Source: Myxococcaceae bacterium | GTDB lineage: Bacteria; Myxococcota; Myxococcia; Myxococcales; Myxococcaceae | Reading direction: 5' to 3' | DNA: 64,000 bases | NCBI GenBank assembly: GCA_019686135.1 | Contig: JADGHL010000003.1 | Span: forward strand, 1-64,000 | In this document: piece by piece, positions 16,620-25,916 of the stretch | How the letters are laid out: every line of letters begins with the position of its first letter | Position numbering within the stretch: position 1 is the stretch's first letter | Translations under genes and position numbers: made by a program | The notes under the pieces: model-generated | What the model saw: only the letters and a program-made list of their open reading frames with translations | The model's database searches: none | What the model was told of the DNA's origin: nothing

Positions 16620-17048
16620 TCAACCTCCGCTGGGAGGGCGCGGCAGCGCGCCCGGATCGATCCGCTCCGCCGTGTACCGCTTCGACGTGAGCGACTTGAG
16701 CTTCCCGTCTTCGAAGCAGGCGACGTGCACCAGAAATGATGGCGCTTCGAAGGTCGGGGACCCATACCGGTAACACTGCAGGGAACCGTTTGCTTCCGTT
16801 CCAATCGGCACGCCGAGCGCTGCCTCCACCTGGCGGACGGACATGCCGGCATGCACCGCGCGCAGACCCTTCGGGGTGACGATCCGGTACGTCTGCGGAT
16901 CCGGCCAGATCCACTGCGCCATCAGGGCGAGCGCGAACGCCCCGCCGATCACCAGCAGGCGGGTACGCAAGGGTGTGCCGCGCCGCCGCTCCGGCCGGTA
17001 GATCGAGAAGAACGGGCGTGGGGCCTGCGCGTTGGGATCGGTGCTCAT
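16620..17048 (-). CDS. Hypothetical single-pass membrane protein
   Basis: The 142-residue protein has a basic N-terminus, one membrane segment (about residues 31-47) and an extracytoplasmic domain. The motif VHAGMSVRQVEAALGVPIG resembles the SmpA/OmlA (BamE-like) 'G-M-T/S-...-V...LG.P' repeat, where a conserved Gly-Met and a Gly-x-Pro bracket a helix. Two cysteines (CYRYG and VACFEDG) could form a disulfide. The BamE-like assignment is tentative. It is followed after 3 bp by the Gre-family gene. Confidence 0.5.
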   Translation of the reverse strand: MSTDPNAQAPRPFFSIYRPERRRGTPLRTRLLVIGGAFALALMAQWIWPDPQTYRIVTPKGLRAVHAGMSVRQVEAALGVPIGTEANGSLQCYRYGSPTFEAPSFLVHVACFEDGKLKSLTSKRYTAERIDPGALPRPPSGG

Positions 17049-17139
17049 GGGCGGGATGGATAACGATCCGTCTCTGGCACGGCCTTCGTCCCGGGGCCAG
17101 AGCCTGCCCGGCCCGGATGCGCTATAGCTGTCCGCTCTC

Positions 17140-17646
17140 ATGCGGAGCATGCGGCTTCCGATCCTCTCACTTTTCGTCGCAGCCATGACGGTCCCGCTCG
17201 CCTGCGGGACCGGACGTGGGATGCCGGTGGACGGCGACGGCGGTCCGAGCGACGGCGCCGCGGATGGGGGCCTTGCGCGGCCCGTCGAGATCGGCACCGG
17301 CGCCGAGGCGTTCGAGCCCCTCAGCGACGGTCAGACGCTGCCGATCATCGCCGGTCCGCAGGGCGGATTCCACCTCTGGGCCGCTGCGCGCGTTCGGGAG
17401 CCCATCGATCCGGAAAACCTCTCGCTCCGTTTCCGCGTGCTGCTCGATGGGGGCACCCAGTCGGACAACACGTGGAAGCTCTCCCTGGTCCAGAACGGCG
17501 ATGCCTGGGAGTGGTTCGCGCTGACCGAGGTGCTCTCGAACCCGGACGCCGTGCGCGGGAAGGAGGTCGAGTTCCGGCTCGACGTCACCGACACCGCCGG
17601 CCGCACCGCCTCGGACGCGCGGCGCATCATCCCCGTTGGCCCCTGA
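17140..17646 (+). CDS. Hypothetical lipoprotein
   Basis: The 168-residue protein has a signal peptide ending in a lipobox (VPLAC at about residues 18-22) and a Gly/Asp-rich spacer (DGDGGPSDGAADGG) of the kind common in myxobacterial surface lipoproteins. The remaining domain looks like a beta-sandwich. No family was recognised. It is followed 7 bp later by the Kelch gene, so the two may form an operon of surface proteins. Confidence 0.6.
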   Translation: MRSMRLPILSLFVAAMTVPLACGTGRGMPVDGDGGPSDGAADGGLARPVEIGTGAEAFEPLSDGQTLPIIAGPQGGFHLWAAARVREPIDPENLSLRFRVLLDGGTQSDNTWKLSLVQNGDAWEWFALTEVLSNPDAVRGKEVEFRLDVTDTAGRTASDARRIIPVGP

Positions 17647-17653
17647 GGTCCCT

Positions 17654-19063
17654 ATGAACGCTCGAACCCGCCCCCTCGCCGCGTTGTGCTGGTCCGCCCT
17701 CGCGCTGTCTGCCAGCACCGCGTGCGGACCCACCGCCGGATCGCCGGGTGGGTGCAGCGAGGTGACCTGCGCGGGCTGCTGCGCGGAGGACGGCACCTGC
17801 GTCGCTCAAACGTCGGCCACCGCCTGCGGCGCTGCCGGCGCGGCGTGCGTCGCCTGCCAAGAAGGGGAGACGTGTGAGGCGGGTGCCTGTGTCGCGGCGC
17901 AGGCGCAGTGCCCGGCGCCTTCCAGCGCCGCGCCCTCTGCGCGCAGCGACTTCGCGCTGGCGTTCGATCCCGTCGGCCGCCAGCTCGTGGTGTTCGGCGG
18001 AGACCCGGGCGTCGCGGTGAGCTGCATGCCCGATCCGAAGTTCGAGGGCGAGACCTGGTTCTACGACGTCGACTGCGGTGTCTGGACCAGGTCCGCCGAG
18101 CCGGGCCCCTCGGCGCGTGCGCGCCTTGCGGGTGCGTTCGACACCCGGCGCCGTCGGTTCCTCGTCTTCGGGGGGCGCTACCGCGCTCAGAGCTCGGGCG
18201 CGTACACCAACTACAACGAGGTTTGGGCGCTGACCTTCGGCGCCAACGGATCGAAGGCCCATGCGTGGGATCCGCTGGTGACGTCGGGTGAACCGCCCCC
18301 GGCGATGTCGTCGACCGTGGCTGTCTACGACGAGGCGGACGATCAGCTCATCGTCTTCGGTGGCAACGCGAGCACCAGCGGGCTGAGCTACGCCCCGAAC
18401 GCGAACGTGTGGGCGCTCTCGCTCTCGGACAACGTCTGGACCGAGCTGGTGCCGAAAGGCACGAAGCCGCCCGCGCGCGAGTTCCACGCCGCGGTGATCG
18501 ACCCGAAGCGGCACGCGCTGGTGGTCTTCGGCGGAGGCGACGCGAACGCCTTCACCGGTCCCTTCCTCTCGGATACGTGGTCGTTCTCCCTGGACACGCA
18601 CGAGTGGACGAAGCTCGCCACCACCGGGCCGGTTCCACGCGGGCGGATCCGCGGCGCCCTCGCCGTCGATCCCGAGCGCGATCGCGTTCTGCTCTTCGGT
18701 GGCCACGACGACGGACAGATCGGTGAACGGAACGATCTGTGGTCGCTCGATTTCGCCTCGGGCACCTGGACCCGGCTGCGGGAGGGAGACGTCTTCAACA
18801 CCGCGGGCGCGGGGTTCTGCGACTTCCCTTCCGACTTCGTGACGCCGGATCCGGACTCGCCCGAACGCCGCGAGGCGCACGGCCTCGTGACGGTTCCGGG
18901 GAGGGGCATCTTCCTCTTTGGCGGGCGCTCCGACTGCGGCAACCTGAATGACGTGTGGCTGCTCGATCCGGAGACCGCCACTTGGCGCAACCAGAAGCCC
19001 ACCTTCAGCGGGCTCAGCTGTCAGCGGAGCGGAAAGAGCGGTTGCACCACGCTCTGCTTCTGA
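17654..19063 (+). CDS. Kelch-repeat lipoprotein
   Basis: The 469-residue protein has a lipoprotein signal (LSASTAC), a cysteine-rich stretch (about residues 35-90; about 12 Cys) and at least five or six Kelch-type blades, each with a VVFGG/LVFGG/LLFGG motif followed by W-x-L/F. These build a beta-propeller of the galactose-oxidase type without visible catalytic residues. It is probably a surface or secreted binding protein. It ends with a Cys-rich tail (CQRSGKSGCTTLCF). It is convergent, 3 bp from the next gene. Confidence 0.82.
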   Translation: MNARTRPLAALCWSALALSASTACGPTAGSPGGCSEVTCAGCCAEDGTCVAQTSATACGAAGAACVACQEGETCEAGACVAAQAQCPAPSSAAPSARSDFALAFDPVGRQLVVFGGDPGVAVSCMPDPKFEGETWFYDVDCGVWTRSAEPGPSARARLAGAFDTRRRRFLVFGGRYRAQSSGAYTNYNEVWALTFGANGSKAHAWDPLVTSGEPPPAMSSTVAVYDEADDQLIVFGGNASTSGLSYAPNANVWALSLSDNVWTELVPKGTKPPAREFHAAVIDPKRHALVVFGGGDANAFTGPFLSDTWSFSLDTHEWTKLATTGPVPRGRIRGALAVDPERDRVLLFGGHDDGQIGERNDLWSLDFASGTWTRLREGDVFNTAGAGFCDFPSDFVTPDPDSPERREAHGLVTVPGRGIFLFGGRSDCGNLNDVWLLDPETATWRNQKPTFSGLSCQRSGKSGCTTLCF

Positions 19064-19066
19064 CCT

Positions 19067-20041
19067 TCAGCGCGTCCGCTCGAGCGCGATCCCTCTGAAC
19101 TTCCCGGTCGACGCGCCCACCGCCAGGTTGCCGCCCACGCTCCAGAGCCGATCGCCGCTCCCGAAGATCGAATGGAAGTCGAGCGTGCTGTCTTCGACCT
19201 CGTCCGCATCCAGCGTCTTCGACGAGAGATCCAGCGCCCCGAGCGTGCCCTGCGTCCCCGCCACCCACGCCGCGTCGTCCGAGTCCATCCACACGCCGTT
19301 GAGCCCGGGCAGCGGCGCAAGCGACGTGGTCTTCCACTCGCTGCCGTTCCACTCGGCGACGATGCCGTTCCCGCGCCCGCCGACCGCGACCACGTGATGA
19401 GGCCCCGTGCCCCACAGGGAGATGAGGTCGTCCTTCGCGCCGCTGGGCTGGTCCGTCCACCCGGTGCCGTCGAAGTGGATCACCACGCCGTCCTGGCCCA
19501 CCACGAAGACGTCCTGCGCGGAGGTGCCCCACACCTTGTAGAAGGCGAACACGTTCTCACGCGAGAGCGGAGGGACGTCCTTTGGGGTCCACGTGGTGCC
19601 GTCGTAGTGCAGCAGCAGCGCGGATCCGGAGGAGAAGCCGCTGCCGCCCACCGCCCAGACATCATCCGGCGCGGCGCCCCAGATGCCCCACAGCGGTTGA
19701 TCGGTGAGCGGAGTGGCCTTCGTCCAGTTCTGCCCGTCGAAGTGCAACAACGTGCCCGCGTTGCCGGCGATCCACACGTCGTTGGGTGAGAACGCGTGGA
19801 CCCAGTTGAGCAACGGCACGTCCACGCCCGGGTCGACCTCGGTCCAGGCGCTGCCGTCGAAGTGGCGGATGCTACCGACGTCGGTCGTCCCGCCCACCGC
19901 GTACACATCAGTCGCGGAGGGACCGCCGACGTTCAGGTACCAGTTGCCGTTGGCGTCGAACGCGGGCTGCCACGCGGGTCCACACCCGATCGCGGCCAGC
20001 GCGGCGAACGCCACGAGGATGGGCGTCGGGCGGATCATCAC
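19067..20041 (-). CDS. Propeller-like lipoprotein with W-x-x-D/FDG repeats
   Basis: The 324-residue protein has a lipoprotein signal (LAAIGC). It shows at least five repeats of the form HFDG..WT...P followed by a DVW/DVY phrase (FDGSAWTEVDPG, FDGQNWTKATPL, YDGTTWTPKDVP, FDGTGWTDQPSG). Such repeats are seen in myxobacterial 'WD40/YVTN-like' secreted propellers. Binding partner unknown. Its start overlaps the stop of the DAG-rich small lipoprotein upstream (ATGA), so the two are co-translated. Confidence 0.7.
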   Translation of the reverse strand: MMIRPTPILVAFAALAAIGCGPAWQPAFDANGNWYLNVGGPSATDVYAVGGTTDVGSIRHFDGSAWTEVDPGVDVPLLNWVHAFSPNDVWIAGNAGTLLHFDGQNWTKATPLTDQPLWGIWGAAPDDVWAVGGSGFSSGSALLLHYDGTTWTPKDVPPLSRENVFAFYKVWGTSAQDVFVVGQDGVVIHFDGTGWTDQPSGAKDDLISLWGTGPHHVVAVGGRGNGIVAEWNGSEWKTTSLAPLPGLNGVWMDSDDAAWVAGTQGTLGALDLSSKTLDADEVEDSTLDFHSIFGSGDRLWSVGGNLAVGASTGKFRGIALERTR

Positions 20042-20277
20042 GCGCCGCCGTCGTTGCCCGCATCCGGAAGACCGGCGTCAAACCCTGCGTCCACGCCGGC
20101 ATCGGTGCCCGCATCCATGCCTGCATCGTGACGGATGAAGCCGGCATCCATGGGCTTTCCGCCGACCGTGTTCCCTTTGGGCAGTCCGGCCAGGCTCCCA
20201 CCCACCGGGGGATCGGCGTTGCCGCTGCTGCACGCGGCGATCGCCAGCAGGGAGAGAGTGAGGACGAGTGCGCGCAT
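20038..20277 (-). CDS. Small DAG-repeat lipoprotein
   Basis: The 79-residue protein has a signal peptide with lipobox (LLAIAAC). Its C-terminal 35 residues are a run of Asp-Ala-Gly triplets (DAGMDAGTDAGVDAG). These acidic, flexible tails are common in myxobacterial lipoproteins and look like spacers. Its stop overlaps the ATG of the next lipoprotein in the transcription direction. No function is known. Confidence 0.7.
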   Translation of the reverse strand: MRALVLTLSLLAIAACSSGNADPPVGGSLAGLPKGNTVGGKPMDAGFIRHDAGMDAGTDAGVDAGFDAGLPDAGNDGGA

Positions 20278-20339
20278 GGCTGTTCCCTATACCAGAACGC
20301 CGTCGCTGCGCTGCGGGACGGCGGGGATAGAGTGGCCCC

Positions 20340-20903
20340 ATGCGCATCGTCCGGGCCGCTCCCCTCTGTCTGTTCGTCATCACCGGCCTCGCCTGTGGCC
20401 CCACCCCACCGCCCGCAGGAAACGGAGGCGACGGGGGCGTCCCGACCGACGAGGTTTGCGCGTCCAAATCGCTCACCCACGTGCTTCCCCAGGATTGGCA
20501 CCACACCGCGACCTGCATGGACGCGTGCGGGAACGGGCTCAACCCGCCCACCGGCGGCCCGCACTGTCCGCAGTGGCTGGCGTGCCGCGTGTACGACGAG
20601 GCGCAGCCGCTCTGTAACTGGGTGCACAACCTCGAGCACGGCCACGTGGTGCTCCTCTACAACTGCCCCGGGGGCTGCCCGGAGATCGTCGACGGGCTGA
20701 AGAAGATCTGGGAGGAGGCCGGCGCCAACGGTGCGCCGCGACGGATCCTCATCACGCCGTGGAGCGGGCTGCAGAAGAAGGTGGCAGCGGTCGTGGCGGG
20801 CTGGTCGTGGAGCGGGGATGCATTCGACGAGGACGCCATCCGCTGCGTGCTGTCCCACCAGGACGTCGAAGCGCCCGAGGCGGGTCTGGAGTGCTCGCAG
20901 TAA
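20340..20903 (+). CDS. DUF3105-family lipoprotein
   Basis: The 187-residue protein begins with a lipoprotein signal (FVITGLAC) and a Gly-rich spacer. It contains the DUF3105 signature NWVHNLEHGHVVLLYNCP, in which the His pair and following Cys are conserved; two further Cys pairs could form disulfides. DUF3105 proteins are exported and of unknown function. It is divergently transcribed from the DAG lipoprotein, sharing a 62-bp gap. Confidence 0.8.
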   Translation: MRIVRAAPLCLFVITGLACGPTPPPAGNGGDGGVPTDEVCASKSLTHVLPQDWHHTATCMDACGNGLNPPTGGPHCPQWLACRVYDEAQPLCNWVHNLEHGHVVLLYNCPGGCPEIVDGLKKIWEEAGANGAPRRILITPWSGLQKKVAAVVAGWSWSGDAFDEDAIRCVLSHQDVEAPEAGLECSQ

Positions 20904-20942
20904 TCCTCGAAGACTGGTCCTGCCTCGGATTATGAGGATCCC

Positions 20943-22583
20943 GTGAACCGCGACGAAGCGCTGGCACGAATCACTGAACCGTTCGACGTCGCCATCATCG
21001 GCGGGGGCGCCACCGGCCTGGGCGCCGCGGTGGACGCGGCGTCGCGCGGGTATCGGACCGTGCTGCTCGAGGCGCGCGACTTCGCCAAGGGCACCTCCAG
21101 CCGTTCGACCAAGCTGGTCCACGGCGGCGTCCGGTACCTCGCGCAGGGGCACATCGGCCTGGTGCGCGAGGCGCTGCGCGAGCGCGGCCGGCTGCGGAAG
21201 AACGCGCCGCACCTGGTGGTGGACCTCCCCTTCGTCGTCCCCGCGTACGACTTCTGGTCGGGTCCGTACTTCGGCGTCGGGCTCAAGCTCTACGACGTGC
21301 TCTCCGGCAAGCAGCGGATGGGTAGGAGCCGCTCGCTCTCCCGGGAGGAGGTGCTCGAGCGGATCCCCACCGCGAAGCCGGAGGGGCTGCGCGGGGGGAT
21401 CCTCTACTTCGACGGCCAGTTCGACGACGCGCGGCTGGCGGTGACGCTCGCCTGCACCGCGTGGGAGAAGGGCGCCACCCTGTTGAACTATGCCCCGGTG
21501 ACGCGGCTCATCCGCTCGGGTGAGCGGCTGTCGGGGCTGGCGTTCCGCGACAACGAGACCGGCCGCGAGCACACGCTGCAGGCGAAGGTGATCATCAACG
21601 CCACCGGCGTGTTCGCGGACGAGATCCGGCGCATGGATGAACCGGACGCGGCGCCCACGGTCCTCCCCAGCCAGGGCGCGCACATCGTGCTGCCGCAGAA
21701 GTTCTTGCCCAGCGCGAATGCCCTCATCATCCCGCGCACCGACGATGGCCGCGTGGTCTTCCTGATCCCGTGGAAGGGCCGCGTGCTGGTGGGCACGACG
21801 GACCACGAGGTCGATCGGATCGAGGTCGAGCCGCGCGCCGCGGAGGAGGAGATCGAGCTTCTTGTGGACCACGCGGCGCGCTACCTGTCACTGCCGCTGC
21901 AGCGCTCGGACATCCTGTCCACCTTCGCGGGACTTCGGCCGCTGGTGCGCCCCCGGACCAACAGCGGCGAGACCCGTTCGGTGTCGCGCGATCATCAGAT
22001 CTTCACCTCGTCACACGGGCTCTTGACCATCGTCGGCGGGAAGTGGACCACCTACCGAAAGATGGCGGAGGACGTGGTGAACCAGGCGGTGAAGATCGGC
22101 CAGCTCGAGCCGCGGCCGTGTCCCACCGCCGACATGCCACTCCACGGCGCCCCGGTGGTGTCGCCTTCGGCGTCGACCAGTCCCGCCACCGCCGCGCCGT
22201 CGGTGGATCCGCTCGATCCGCTCGCGGTCTACGGGACGGACTCCCACGAGGTGCGGGCTCTGGCCGTGGCGGATCCCTCGCTGGCGGCGCGGCTGCATCC
22301 GCGGTTGCCGGTAATCGGCGCGCAGATCGTCTACGCGGCGCGGAAGGAGATGGCGCGGACCGTGGAGGACGCGCTCGCCCGCCGCACGCGCGCGCTGCTT
22401 CTGGACGCGGACGCCGCCGCCGCTGCCGCGCCCGCCGCCGCCGCGCTGATGGCCAGAGAGCTTCGCCGCAGCGCCGATTGGCAGCGCGCGCAGGTGGAGG
22501 ACTTCAGCCGCCTGTGCCGCAATTCCCTGCACGCGAGCTCGGACCGCCCGGGCAACGGCAGCGCCCGCGTTGCGCGGCGCTGA
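20943..22583 (+). CDS. glpD: Aerobic glycerol-3-phosphate dehydrogenase (FAD)
   Basis: The 546-residue protein has the N-terminal FAD-binding motif DVAIIGGGATGLGAAVDAASRG and the GlpD hallmark KGTSSRSTKLVHGGVRYLAQG near residue 50, and LVGTTDHEVD in the middle. The C-terminal domain ends in an Ala-rich stretch. It oxidises glycerol-3-phosphate to dihydroxyacetone phosphate at the inner face of the membrane and passes electrons to quinone. In this genome the quinol could be re-oxidised by the ACIII complexes found further on. The gene stands alone, with no glpK or glpF nearby. Confidence 0.93.
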   Translation: MNRDEALARITEPFDVAIIGGGATGLGAAVDAASRGYRTVLLEARDFAKGTSSRSTKLVHGGVRYLAQGHIGLVREALRERGRLRKNAPHLVVDLPFVVPAYDFWSGPYFGVGLKLYDVLSGKQRMGRSRSLSREEVLERIPTAKPEGLRGGILYFDGQFDDARLAVTLACTAWEKGATLLNYAPVTRLIRSGERLSGLAFRDNETGREHTLQAKVIINATGVFADEIRRMDEPDAAPTVLPSQGAHIVLPQKFLPSANALIIPRTDDGRVVFLIPWKGRVLVGTTDHEVDRIEVEPRAAEEEIELLVDHAARYLSLPLQRSDILSTFAGLRPLVRPRTNSGETRSVSRDHQIFTSSHGLLTIVGGKWTTYRKMAEDVVNQAVKIGQLEPRPCPTADMPLHGAPVVSPSASTSPATAAPSVDPLDPLAVYGTDSHEVRALAVADPSLAARLHPRLPVIGAQIVYAARKEMARTVEDALARRTRALLLDADAAAAAAPAAAALMARELRRSADWQRAQVEDFSRLCRNSLHASSDRPGNGSARVARR

Positions 22584-22630
22584 ATGGGGGAAGTGATCCA
22601 CGCCGGACTGCTCGGCGCACTTAGAAGTCA

Positions 22631-24055
<1,425 letters not shown>

Positions 24056-24167
24056 GCGCATCTCGATTCGTGAGAAAATGCGCGGACATGTGTTCCGCCC
24101 CCGGCTTGCGCTCGGTCGCCTGAAACAGGTACGAGAAGGCATTACCCGGCTTACCCCTGAGGTGCGT

Positions 24168-25904
24168 ATGGCATCCCGTGGTCTGGTCCTCGTCGCGGCG
24201 TGCGCAGCGCTGGTGGCGCTGGTCGGATGTCACGAAGACAGGCTCGTGGAGTCCGCCTGCCGCGAAGACTCGCAGTGTGACGAGGGGTACCTGTGCGAGG
24301 ACTTCGTCTGCATCGAAGCGGCGACCAAGGCGTGTGACGTGGTGATCGACGGCAACCCGATCCTCCAGCCGTCGCCGTACACCGCCTCCTTCGGCGAATT
24401 GGACACGCCCGAGACCCAGATGACGGTGCAGCTGCACAACCTCGGCAACTGCACGCTGACGATCTTCGAGATGGGGCTGGAGAGCGCCGCCAACCCCGAG
24501 GCGCCGCCCTCGCCGTTCTCCTGCGATCTCTGCGAGGGGAAGATGCCCATCGAGATCTTCCCCGGGCGTCACAAGGACCTGGTCCTCACCTTCAAGGCCA
24601 ACGGGGTGGGCAAGTACAGCGACCAGCTCCGGATTCTCTCCGACGATCGCGAGTTCCCCGAGCTGAAGGTGCCCATCCACGCGAACTTCCTCGGCGTGCC
24701 GCAGCTGCGCGTGGCGCCCAACCCGATCGACTTCGGCTACGTCGCACAGGGCCGCGCGCTCAAGAAGGCGGTGTCCATCAGCAACCAGGGCACCGGGGTC
24801 GCCCCGCTCACCGTTTCCTCCGTGCTGCTCGCGCCAGCGGATAGCCAGGACTTCGAGCTCACCGGTTCGCTCGACGCGCCGGTGGACCTGGCGCCCGCCT
24901 CCACCGATGAAACGGCGATCCTCAACTTCGAGCTCACCTACCACCCGCGCTCCAACGGCCTGCACAGCGCCGAGCTGATCGTCGTCACCAGCAAGGGCGA
25001 CGTCCACGTGCCCATCTCCGGCAACTCCGAGACCCCGCCGAAGCTGACCTTCAACCCCACGAGCATCAACCTCGGTCAGGTGCCGCTGGGACACACCAAC
25101 TATCAGGCGCTGACCCTGGTGAACGAAGGCGGCGCGCCGCTGCACGTGAGCTACTCGTGGGGCGGGCCGAACCCGACGACCGATCTGTACGCCCTGCCCA
25201 GCGTGCTCCCCGAAATCCAGCCCGGCGCCTATCAAGAGGTTCAGGTCGCGGTGACGGCCACCGCGGTCGGCCCGTACAACGGCCTTTTGATCCTCTCCTC
25301 GGACGATCCCGCCACCCCGGCGGTGACCATCCCGGTGACCGCGGAGGGTGTGCCCGGACCCGGCCCGGAGGTCGTGAAGGTGGAGATGACCTACGAGAAC
25401 GGGGCCGACTCGGCCTTCGACAACGACCTGCGCAACGTCGACCTCACCCTCGAGCACCCCTACGGCTACGTCTGCAACAAGCAGAACCCCTCGCCCACCA
25501 ACTGGGGCAACTACGGCAACCCCACGTGGATCGCCTTCGCGCCGAAGGAGGAACCGGAGCGCGTCGTGCTGGCGGACGCCGTGCAGGACGGCACCTACCG
25601 CGTGATGCTCAGCTACGCCGAGGACTGCGCCTCCATCCCCACCGAGCTGATGGCGGGGATCCTCGGGATTTCGGTGGACGCGCTCATCGCCTACCTGTCC
25701 GGCGGAGCGATCAACATCAACGGCCAGGACGTGGGCGATCTCATCTCGGAGATCTGCCTCGACCACGCGTCGTCCAACGTCACCGTCCGCGTGTACGTGA
25801 ACGGACAGGTGATCAAGGAGAAGACCGTCACGGTGGGGAAGAAGGGCGACAGCCTCTACGCGGTCGATCTCATCCGGTCGGGCGGGACCTTCTCCGCGAA
25901 GTAG
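24168..25904 (+). CDS. Choice-of-anchor D/ASPM-SPD-2-Hydin-like lipoprotein
   Basis: From ATG 24168 the protein has 578 residues: a lipoprotein signal (ALVALVGC), a Cys-rich segment (CREDSQCDEGYLCEDFVC) and about three Ig-like repeats with the phrases NPIDFGYVAQGRA, NPTSINLGQVPLGHT and ILSDDREFPELKVPI typical of choice-of-anchor D domains. The C-terminal 170 residues differ and may be a ligand-binding or anchoring domain. It is likely a surface or secreted structural protein. The next gene encodes a related protein 12 bp on, and the two look like an operon. Confidence 0.8.
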   Translation: MASRGLVLVAACAALVALVGCHEDRLVESACREDSQCDEGYLCEDFVCIEAATKACDVVIDGNPILQPSPYTASFGELDTPETQMTVQLHNLGNCTLTIFEMGLESAANPEAPPSPFSCDLCEGKMPIEIFPGRHKDLVLTFKANGVGKYSDQLRILSDDREFPELKVPIHANFLGVPQLRVAPNPIDFGYVAQGRALKKAVSISNQGTGVAPLTVSSVLLAPADSQDFELTGSLDAPVDLAPASTDETAILNFELTYHPRSNGLHSAELIVVTSKGDVHVPISGNSETPPKLTFNPTSINLGQVPLGHTNYQALTLVNEGGAPLHVSYSWGGPNPTTDLYALPSVLPEIQPGAYQEVQVAVTATAVGPYNGLLILSSDDPATPAVTIPVTAEGVPGPGPEVVKVEMTYENGADSAFDNDLRNVDLTLEHPYGYVCNKQNPSPTNWGNYGNPTWIAFAPKEEPERVVLADAVQDGTYRVMLSYAEDCASIPTELMAGILGISVDALIAYLSGGAININGQDVGDLISEICLDHASSNVTVRVYVNGQVIKEKTVTVGKKGDSLYAVDLIRSGGTFSAK

Positions 25905-25916
25905 GGAGGAGCCACC